Source of the DNA: an uncultured Clostridia bacterium
Lineage (GTDB): Bacteria > Bacillota > Clostridia > Christensenellales > Borkfalkiaceae
Direction: 5' to 3'
DNA: 10,794 nt
NCBI GenBank assembly: GCA_944354085.1
Contig: CALVPW010000097.1
Location: 1 to 10,794 of the forward strand
How positions within the stretch are numbered: the stretch's first letter is position 1; each line of letters starts with the position of its first letter. A program made the position numbers and the translations under genes. Of this stretch, positions 5,879 through 10,794 are shown piece by piece. Below the pieces are notes generated by a model. That model worked only from the letters and a program-made list of their open reading frames with translations. It was not told the DNA's origin and ran no database searches.

Positions 5879-6712
5879 TTAAAATTTTGGGAGACATTCG
5901 GCGAGCGGGCGCATGTAATCGCCCGCCCGACAGGCGGAGAGGAACTCCTCCTCGCTCAATTCCCCCGCATATTCGCCGTTGAGATAGAGCACGAGCACGA
6001 GATATTTTTCGTCCGATAAAAAGCGCAGCGCGCTTTGCAGGGGACGGCTGCCGTCGATGACGACGCGGCGCTCCTCCGCCCCGCGCCTGAGCCGCTTTTC
6101 CCGCGGGGGCGGGAGCCTTGCATACCGCGCGCCGCCGAACGCCCCCGCCGCCAGCAAGACGGAAAAGACGAGCGCCGAAAAGGCGGGCGTCCCCGCCGTG
6201 CACGTAAAGACGAACCAGCCGAGCACGAGGAGCGCCAGCGCGAACGTGACGGCGCGGCACACGCGGCGGGCGAACGTCTCCCCGAAGCGGGAAAGGCACA
6301 GGTGCAGCATGCGCCCGCCGTCCAACGGATAGGCGGGCAGAAGATTGACGAGAAACAGGGAGAGCGAAACATACGCCGCCGTATCGGTATAGGCGTACGT
6401 CTCGGGCCAAAGCCACCAAAGCGCCGCAAACAAGAGCGCCGTGCAGGCGTTGGCGAGCGGTCCCGCCGCCAGCACGGCAAGCTCCTGCCGCTTGCCGATG
6501 CCTGCGATATCCCCCGCGATGACGGCGCCGTACGGCATGAGGATGAGCGTATCGAGGGTAAAGCCGTACCGCCGCGCGGCAAAGGCGTGGGCGCACTCGT
6601 GTTCGACGGCGGCGACGACGGCGGCAAGAAAGAGCATGAGATCGCCCGTGAACACGCAGACGAGCCCCGCCAGCAAAAAGAGCGGATGGACGCGGAACTT
6701 AACTCCAGGCAA
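5879..6712 (-). CDS. spoIVFB: SpoIVFB-like intramembrane M50 metalloprotease
   Basis: A 277-residue polytopic membrane protein of the M50 (S2P) family. SpoIVFB of Bacillus cleaves pro-sigma-K in the mother cell and is held in check by SpoIVFA and BofA. Several hydrophobic segments are visible between residues 10 and 190. The zinc motif is HECAH (38-42), and the third-ligand motif NLLPAYPLDGGR (123-134) carries Asp131. The C-terminal 65 residues (about 212-277) are soluble and resemble half of a CBS pair, the region that senses ATP in Bacillus SpoIVFB. No ATG is available: the frame opens after a TGA at 6725-6727 and the only plausible start is the TTG at 6710-6712, preceded by GAGGA. It overlaps the end of spoIVFA by 14 bases, indicating translational coupling. 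The pro-sigma-K substrate is inferred, not shown here. Confidence 0.88.
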   Translation of the reverse strand: MPGVKFRVHPLFLLAGLVCVFTGDLMLFLAAVVAAVEHECAHAFAARRYGFTLDTLILMPYGAVIAGDIAGIGKRQELAVLAAGPLANACTALLFAALWWLWPETYAYTDTAAYVSLSLFLVNLLPAYPLDGGRMLHLCLSRFGETFARRVCRAVTFALALLVLGWFVFTCTAGTPAFSALVFSVLLAAGAFGGARYARLPPPREKRLRRGAEERRVVIDGSRPLQSALRFLSDEKYLVLVLYLNGEYAGELSEEEFLSACRAGDYMRPLAECLPKF

Positions 6713-7415
6713 GACCGTCCTCGCTCACCGTATAGCAATCGAGCGGCACGCCTTCGTCGTAAAAAGTGATCCGCACTTCGCGTTCGCCGTCCGAATAGGC
6801 GAGCGGCACGTTGGAGCGCACCGTCTCCCCCTCCGTCACGTATACGGTGGCGAGCCCGCCGATGACGGTGGAAAAACTGTCCGAATGCCTGAGTTCGAGC
6901 GTATAGCCGTTCGCCGCGTCCCCTTGGACGGAAGCGACTTCCCCCGCGCAGGGCGCGTACACCGAGCAGGGCGCGGTAAAGCTCATCACGCCCGTATCCG
7001 AGACGGCGATCTCCACGTCGGTATATTCGTTGACGACGGGCGAGAGCGCAAAATCCGCATACGTCCGCGTGTCGGCGGTATCCGCCGTCCCTTGGAACAG
7101 ATCGCGCACGAAGGTATTGATGGCGCTGTCCGTCATAAAGATATTCGTGAGGAAGATGGTCGCGCACAGCGCGCACACGGCGACGAATTCGCCGAGCAGC
7201 AGGCGCTTTGCGAGCTTTGCCCGCGGCGACGGCGCCGCCTCTCGCGCGACGGGCGTGCTCTCCGCGTATGCGGGATCTTTTTCCACGCGGTCGTTCACCG
7301 TCTCGACGACGCGTTCCGAAAGGTCTTCGCCGCGCTTTTTCTTTTCGCGGCGGTTGACGGTGACCGTCTCCACCGGGATCTCCAACATTTCGGCATAATT
7401 GAGTTCTTCGTTCAT
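6699..7415 (-). CDS. spoIVFA: SpoIVFA-like membrane protein with degenerate M23 domain
   Basis: Product of 238 residues: a charged cytoplasmic N-terminus (1-70), one transmembrane helix near 72-93, and an extracytoplasmic LytM/M23-like domain (about 145-235; APCAGEVASVQGDAANGYTLELRH, then an ATVYVTEGETVRSNVPLA stretch). The zinc ligands of active M23 peptidases are absent: the usual HLHFE position reads VRITFY and the YAHL position reads IGGL. This matches SpoIVFA, the non-catalytic partner that holds SpoIVFB until forespore signalling proteases cut it. The overlap with spoIVFB strongly supports the call; alone, the sequence could only be called M23-like. The ATG at 7413-7415 has a moderate ribosome site (AGAGGTG). 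No sigma-A promoter is visible; CATATCATA at 7468-7476 on the minus strand resembles a sporulation -10, but no matching -35 was found. Confidence 0.8.
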   Translation of the reverse strand: MNEELNYAEMLEIPVETVTVNRREKKKRGEDLSERVVETVNDRVEKDPAYAESTPVAREAAPSPRAKLAKRLLLGEFVAVCALCATIFLTNIFMTDSAINTFVRDLFQGTADTADTRTYADFALSPVVNEYTDVEIAVSDTGVMSFTAPCSVYAPCAGEVASVQGDAANGYTLELRHSDSFSTVIGGLATVYVTEGETVRSNVPLAYSDGEREVRITFYDEGVPLDCYTVSEDGLAWS

Positions 7416-7525
7416 AACGACACCTCTGGAAAGATTGCCCTTAGCGCCCTTTCGCGTCGGGCTACCTTATGATATGCGCCCCGCCGCCCGTTTAGAAGAA
7501 AAAGATCGCGTCGAAACGCGTCGGA

Positions 7526-7548
7526 TCGGCGCGTCTTTTGCGCGCCGA
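7526..7548. other. Hairpin in the gap upstream of spoIVFA
   Basis: An 8-bp stem (7526-7533 with 7541-7548, loop TCTTTTG) lies about 110 bases before the spoIVFA start. It is followed by A on the plus strand and has no T run after it on the minus strand, so it is not a terminator. The rest of the 232-base gap (7416-7647) holds only the csd terminator and the tentative -10 noted under spoIVFA. Confidence 0.3.
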
Positions 7549-7582
7549 CGAAAAAATTTCCCCGCGGTCGGCATAAGCATGC

Positions 7583-7619
7583 AAAAGCGCGCGCCTGCCG
7601 CCGCAGACGCGCGCTTTTT
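7583..7619. terminator. Intrinsic terminator of the tcdA-csd operon
   Basis: An 11-bp stem (AAAAGCGCGCG at 7583-7593 with CGCGCGCTTTT at 7608-7618) encloses a 14-base loop, about 29 bases after the csd stop. The minus-strand arm ends in four T and the plus-strand arm in five, so it could work in both directions. Only the minus-strand operon needs it. Confidence 0.75.
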
Positions 7620-7647
7620 GGCTCGTTCACGGGACCTTCCGCGGTCC

Positions 7648-8742
7648 TCAAACAAGCTGTAAATACTTTTCCGCGACGATCTTTGCCGCCGCCGCCGTCT
7701 CCTCGCACGTGGTCGCCATCCCGAACGAGAAGCGCACGCCCGCGAGCGCCTCCTCGCGCGTGCGCCCCATCGCCGTCAGCACGTGCGACGGCTGCGCGCT
7801 GTGCGAAGAACACGCCGCCCCGCCCGAACAGGCGACGCCCGCCAAATCGAGCACGTTCAAAAACGCCGCGCTCCCGCCCGAAAACGTCATGTGCGAGATG
7901 TTGGGCGCGCGCCGCGCGCCGTCGACGCGCACCTTGTTCCCGAGCGCCGACAGAACGCTCTGCTCGAACATATCGCGCAGGGACGAAGTATGGCGGACGA
8001 ACGCCGCGCGCTCCGCCTGCGCCAACGAGAGCGCCCGCGCGAACGCGGCAGCACCCGCCACGTTGGAAGTCCCGCCGCGCATCCCGCGTTCCTGCTCCCC
8101 GCCCGCAATGAGCGGCGCGAGCGGAACGCCTTTTTTGACGACGAGCGCCCCCACGCCCTTGGGCCCGCCCACTTTGTGCGCCGAGAGCGCAAGAAGATCG
8201 CAGTGCGCCGCGATCGCTTTCAGATCGCAGGAAGCCGCCGCCTGCACGCAATCGGAAAAAAAGTACGCCCCTGCGGCATGGGCTGCTTCGGCGAGCTCTT
8301 CCACGGGCTGCACGCAGCCCGTTTCGTTGTTCACCGCCATCACCGCGACCGCGGACACGCCCCCCGCTTTTTGCAGCGCGGCGCGGACATGGTCGCCCGA
8401 TACGACGCCGTCCTCCCCCACGCCGCAGAGATACGCGCCCGCCGCGGGCGTGAGGAGCGCCGTGTGCTCGACGGGCGATACGACGAGCCTGCCGCGCGCC
8501 GAGAGCGCGCGCACCGCCCAATTATCCGCCTCCGTCCCGCCCGAGGTGAAATATACCTCCTGCGGGCGCACGCCGAGCACGGCGGCGATCTCGTCGCGGG
8601 CGGCTTGCAGCGCCGCCGCAGCCCGCCGCCCGCACGCGTGCAGGGAATCGGCGTTGCCGAAGTTTTCCGTCAGATACGGCATCATCGCAGCGAGCGCCTC
8701 TTTGCGCAGCGGGCTCGTTGCGGCATAATCGAGATAGATCAT
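7648..8742 (-). CDS. Cysteine desulfurase, NifS/IscS type
   Basis: A 364-residue PLP enzyme that removes sulfur from L-cysteine to form alanine and a protein persulfide for transfer to acceptors. Evidence: N-terminal IYLDYAATSP, YFTSGGTEADN, His93 in SPVEHTA, NNETG (138-142), Asp164, the PLP-binding Lys190 in SAHKVGGPKG, RGGTSN, and the catalytic Cys311 in GGAACSSHSAQPSHVL. The cysteine loop has the group I (IscS/NifS) form rather than the shorter SufS/CsdA form. Length is slightly short of IscS (about 400). Its start ATG overlaps the tcdA stop (ATGA) and has an AAAGGA site nine bases away, inside tcdA. No iscU, sufU, mnmA or thiI is adjacent, so the likely sulfur acceptor is not evident. A role with TcdA is inferred from coupling. 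Confidence 0.93.
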   Translation of the reverse strand: MIYLDYAATSPLRKEALAAMMPYLTENFGNADSLHACGRRAAAALQAARDEIAAVLGVRPQEVYFTSGGTEADNWAVRALSARGRLVVSPVEHTALLTPAAGAYLCGVGEDGVVSGDHVRAALQKAGGVSAVAVMAVNNETGCVQPVEELAEAAHAAGAYFFSDCVQAAASCDLKAIAAHCDLLALSAHKVGGPKGVGALVVKKGVPLAPLIAGGEQERGMRGGTSNVAGAAAFARALSLAQAERAAFVRHTSSLRDMFEQSVLSALGNKVRVDGARRAPNISHMTFSGGSAAFLNVLDLAGVACSGGAACSSHSAQPSHVLTAMGRTREEALAGVRFSFGMATTCEETAAAAKIVAEKYLQLV

Positions 8743-9416
8743 TTGATGAGTTCCTTTACGATGTGTTCCGCCATCATGATCCCCATCACGGGAGGCACGA
8801 AGGGCGCCGAGGCGACCGTCTCCCCCGCGGGGCGGGGCGGCTCGTCCGACCAGCAGACGGGCAGGTGTTCCACCCCCCGTTTTTTGAGTTCCCGCCGCAT
8901 GATGCGCGCGAGCGGACAGACGGACGTTGCGGCAAGATCGCCCATGCGCAGCCGCCCGCTCTCCAGCTTATTGCCCGCCCCCATGGCGGAGACGATCCGA
9001 ACGCCCGCCGCCTTTGCCGCCGCGACGAGGTGCACCTTGGCGGAGATATTGTCGATACAATCCGCGATATAGTCGTACCCCGCGAGCGGCAGGGCGTCTG
9101 CCGTTTCGGGCAAATAAAAGAGGACGCGCGGCTCTGCGGCGCAGGCGGGCGAGATATCTTTGACGCGCGCCGCCATCACCTCCGCCTTCGGCATGCCGCA
9201 GGTGGAGGCGAGCGCCACGAGCTGACGGTTTTGATTGCTCTCTTCGACCACGTCCTTATCGACGAGGGTGAGCGCCCCCACGCCCGCGCGGGCGAGCGCT
9301 TCGGCGCACCAGCTCCCCACGCCGCCCAGCCCGAACACGGCGACGCGCGCTTTTTGCAGTTTTTGTACGCCCGCCTCCCCCAACAGGAGGGCGGTACGCG
9401 AATAAAACGCTTGCAT
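8739..9416 (-). CDS. tcdA: tRNA threonylcarbamoyladenosine dehydratase TcdA (ThiF/E1-like)
   Basis: A 225-residue ThiF/E1-superfamily enzyme that uses ATP to cyclise t6A37 to ct6A in ANN-decoding tRNAs. Seen: FSRT-type N-terminus (AFYSRTALLLGEAGVQKL), the nucleotide loop VFGLGGVGSW (27-36), the acidic LVDKD (51-55), NQNRQL (61-66) with the conserved Arg64, the DCIDNISAK motif (119-127), and VSAMGAGNK followed by CPLARIMRRELKKRG near 167-181. The spacing and last motifs separate it from ThiF and MoeB, which carry different C-terminal parts and zinc-binding cysteines. The start at 9414-9416 agrees with the family N-terminus, yet there is no room for a leader: the consensus promoter ends six bases upstream. 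An open frame in the same register runs further upstream to 10652 but is antisense to plsC and not coding. It overlaps csd by four bases. Confidence 0.92.
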   Translation of the reverse strand: MQAFYSRTALLLGEAGVQKLQKARVAVFGLGGVGSWCAEALARAGVGALTLVDKDVVEESNQNRQLVALASTCGMPKAEVMAARVKDISPACAAEPRVLFYLPETADALPLAGYDYIADCIDNISAKVHLVAAAKAAGVRIVSAMGAGNKLESGRLRMGDLAATSVCPLARIMRRELKKRGVEHLPVCWSDEPPRPAGETVASAPFVPPVMGIMMAEHIVKELIK

Positions 9417-9422
9417 ACCCCC

Positions 9423-9451
9423 ATTATACCGCACGCAATAAAAATTGTCAA
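9423..9451 (-). promoter_or_regulatory. Perfect-consensus sigma-A promoter of tcdA-csd
   Basis: On the minus strand TTGACA (9446-9451), exactly 17 bases, then TATAAT (9423-9428): twelve of twelve consensus bases at ideal spacing. Six bases (GGGGGT) then lead to the tcdA ATG, so the predicted transcript start is the A of the start codon. Confidence 0.9.
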
Positions 9452-9506
9452 CGCGCGCCGCAAAGATGAAATTTTCTCCGCGCCCCCAAAAACCCCCGCG
9501 AGACTG

Positions 9507-9536
9507 TTGACACGCGCTTTTTCTTTTTGATAAAAT
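9507..9536 (+). promoter_or_regulatory. Sigma-A promoter of the plsC-like gene
   Basis: TTGACA (9507-9512), 18 bases, then TAAAAT (9531-9536). Transcription would start near 9543, leaving a leader of about 30 bases. It diverges from the tcdA promoter, with the two -35 boxes 55 bases apart. Confidence 0.8.
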
Positions 9537-9572
9537 AAAGTGAACAAACTGCGGGGAACATGCATAAAAGCT

Positions 9573-10769
9573 ATGAAAAAACAAAAAAAGCGCAAACATA
9601 TATGGGTGAAAAAACGGCATGCCGTCGTGTTCGAAGTGCTGCGTTTTATCCTTACGCCCATCCTCACGCTCAAATACCGCTACCGCGGCGAGCCCTCGCA
9701 CCTGAAAAAGGGCGCGTACATCATCCTGAACAACCATCAGGCGACGATGGATCCCTTTTTTGTGGCGGCGTCCTTCCGCTTCCCCCTCTACTTTGTGGCG
9801 ACGGACGATCTGTTCAACCTGAAAGTTTCGCCGCTCATCCGCTGGCTCGTCAATCCCATCCCAAAAAGCAAGTCGATGGCGGACATGGCTGCCGTAAAAA
9901 ACATCCTGCGCGTGCTCAAAGAGGGCGGCGCGGTGAGCATCGCGCCCGAAGGCAACCGCACGCTGAGCGGAAGACAGTGGGAGATGACGGACGCCATCGC
10001 AAAGCTCGTAAAGATCTCCCGCGTGCCGCTCGTTTTGTATACTTTGAAGGGCGGATACGGCGTCGATCCCCGTTGGGGCGGCAAGCCGCGCAAAGGGAGC
10101 TATTACCGCGGGTGCGTCAAGCGCATCATCCGCCCCGAAGAATACGCGAAGATGACGGACGAAGAGCTCTTCCGCATCATTTGCAGCGAACTCGACGTGG
10201 ACGACACGGCGCTCGGCGCTACATATAAAAGCAAACGGCGCGCCGAATACATAGAACGCGCGCTGTATATGTGCCCCGTGTGCGGCGCGGTGGGGCGCCT
10301 CCGCTCGGCGGGCGCGCACTTTGCGTGCGAAACGTGCGGCACCCGCGCGGAGTATACCGAACGGCTGACCATCGCGCCCCCGTTCGGCGGATACGAGACG
10401 ATCTTCGATTGGTACGAATGGGAGCGAAAGGAGATCGTCTGCCGCGTGCTCGAAGGCGAATGTATCCAAGACGAGGGCATCTGCTTTTGCGAGAGCGTCA
10501 AGCTCAAACGCAAGGTGCCGCTCGACGGCGACCGCGTGAAGATGGACAAGGACGCGCTGTATGTCGCGGGCGAAAAGGGCGAAACGCGCTATCCGCTCGA
10601 CGAGATCGACGCCGTGACCGCGGTCGGCAAAAAGAAATTCAACTTTTACCACGGCGGCAAGACCTTACAGGTGAAGGGCGACGAACGCTTTTGTTCTGTA
10701 AAATACGTCCACGTATTCGAAGGCGTGAAGCGCGCCCGCGAACAGGAAACGCAAAACAAGGAGTTGTGA
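9573..10769 (+). CDS. PlsC-type acyltransferase with C-terminal zinc ribbon and extra domain
   Basis: A 398-residue protein. Residues 15-215 form a lysophospholipid acyltransferase domain: motif NNHQATMDP with His55 and Asp60, and EGNRT with Glu126 and Arg129, the acyl-acceptor site. Such enzymes usually make phosphatidic acid by acylating 1-acylglycerol-3-phosphate at the membrane. A basic, hydrophobic N-terminus (KKQKKRKHIWVKKR, then VVFEVLRFILTPILTL) probably holds it on the bilayer. Residues 234-255 form a zinc ribbon (CPVCG, CETCG), and the remaining 140 residues (270-398) look like a beta-rich, possibly PH-like domain (KMDKDALYVAG; RYPLDEIDAVTAVGKKKFNFY). PlsC alone is about 200-250 residues, so the C-terminal half is an add-on. 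The start at 9573 is the best fit although its ribosome site is weak (GGGGA about 15 bases away). It is nearly contiguous with the next gene. The exact acyl acceptor is unknown. Confidence 0.85.
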   Translation: MKKQKKRKHIWVKKRHAVVFEVLRFILTPILTLKYRYRGEPSHLKKGAYIILNNHQATMDPFFVAASFRFPLYFVATDDLFNLKVSPLIRWLVNPIPKSKSMADMAAVKNILRVLKEGGAVSIAPEGNRTLSGRQWEMTDAIAKLVKISRVPLVLYTLKGGYGVDPRWGGKPRKGSYYRGCVKRIIRPEEYAKMTDEELFRIICSELDVDDTALGATYKSKRRAEYIERALYMCPVCGAVGRLRSAGAHFACETCGTRAEYTERLTIAPPFGGYETIFDWYEWERKEIVCRVLEGECIQDEGICFCESVKLKRKVPLDGDRVKMDKDALYVAGEKGETRYPLDEIDAVTAVGKKKFNFYHGGKTLQVKGDERFCSVKYVHVFEGVKRAREQETQNKEL

Positions 10770-10770
10770 T

Positions 10771-10794
10771 ATGAGTTTTTCGGAGCTGAGCGTA
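10771..10794 (+). CDS. Partial gene downstream of the plsC-like gene, product not recognised
   Basis: An ATG one base after the plsC-like stop opens a frame (MSFSELSV) that leaves the window after eight codons. The ribosome site AAGGAG at 10758-10763, with seven-base spacing, lies inside the end of the upstream gene, so the two are very probably cotranscribed and translationally coupled. Too little is visible to identify it. Confidence 0.65.

Noticed and set aside
7468..7476. CATATCATA on the minus strand as a sigma-E or sigma-K -10 box for spoIVFA.
   Set aside because: No ATA or AC element lies at the expected 16-17 base spacing, so it is too weak to list as a promoter.
7412..8521. A 369-codon minus-strand frame overlapping csd.
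   Set aside because: Low-complexity Arg/Ala/Gly composition in a different frame of a well-supported gene.
7783..9072. A 429-codon plus-strand open frame opposite csd and tcdA.
   Set aside because: It is Arg/Ala/Pro-rich with no motif or ribosome site, and the opposite strand carries two fully recognisable genes.
8739..10652. A 637-codon minus-strand open frame continuing upstream of tcdA.
   Set aside because: The part beyond 9416 crosses a consensus promoter and lies antisense to the plsC-like gene; its translation shows no family features. It reflects high GC content.
1..10794. Search for tRNA, rRNA, CRISPR repeats, insertion sequences and toxin or defence genes.
   Set aside because: No tRNA-like cloverleaf, regularly spaced repeats, transposase motifs or terminal inverted repeats were seen.

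Overview
The window looks like chromosome from an endospore-forming, GC-rich member of the Clostridia (Firmicutes). Support: a SipL-like SPOCS/LysM protein, an SpoIVFA/SpoIVFB pair, Veg, an L27 with the Firmicutes-type N-terminal extension, and AGGAGG-type ribosome sites. The gene set would fit an uncultured gut lineage near Christensenellales, but that placement is a guess. I see no rRNA, tRNA, CRISPR array, transposon, phage gene or defence system. Nearly all of the sequence is core or sporulation chromosome.

Layout, left to right. 1-64 (-) is the first 21 codons of an unidentified gene directly after ispE. ispE (67-921, -) follows a sipL-like spore-morphogenesis gene (1012-2475, -). Veg (2597-2866, +) runs divergently from sipL and meets rpmA head-on at a two-way terminator. 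rpmA and rplU (2909-3534, -) form a ribosomal protein operon with a near-consensus promoter and an ~85-nt leader. A small helical protein gene (3736-4179, +) points away from rplU and towards rng (RNase E/G, 4293-5789, -). spoIVFB and spoIVFA (5879-7415, -) overlap by 14 bases. A tcdA-csd operon (tRNA ct6A cyclase plus cysteine desulfurase, 7648-9416, -) has a 4-base ATGA overlap. A PlsC-type acyltransferase with a zinc ribbon (9573-10769, +) diverges from tcdA and leads straight into a gene cut off at 10771.

Functions fall into four groups: sporulation (sipL-like, spoIVFA/B), translation and RNA (rplU, rpmA, rng, tcdA-csd), isoprenoid precursors (ispE) and phospholipid synthesis (plsC-like). 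The sipL-ispE-veg neighbourhood echoes the veg/ispE neighbourhood of Bacillus and the sipL-ispE order of Clostridia. The rng-rplU-rpmA order is likewise ancestral, but it is interrupted here and lacks prp and obg.

The most notable observations are regulatory. Good sigma-A promoters sit so close to the tcdA and ispE start codons (6 and 7 bases from the -10 box) that both mRNAs should be leaderless or nearly so, whereas most neighbouring genes have clear Shine-Dalgarno sites. sipL instead has a sigma-E-like promoter and a strong ribosome site. Pairing tcdA with a dedicated desulfurase in one translationally coupled operon is also worth attention. I found no clear case for a wholly new biological system.
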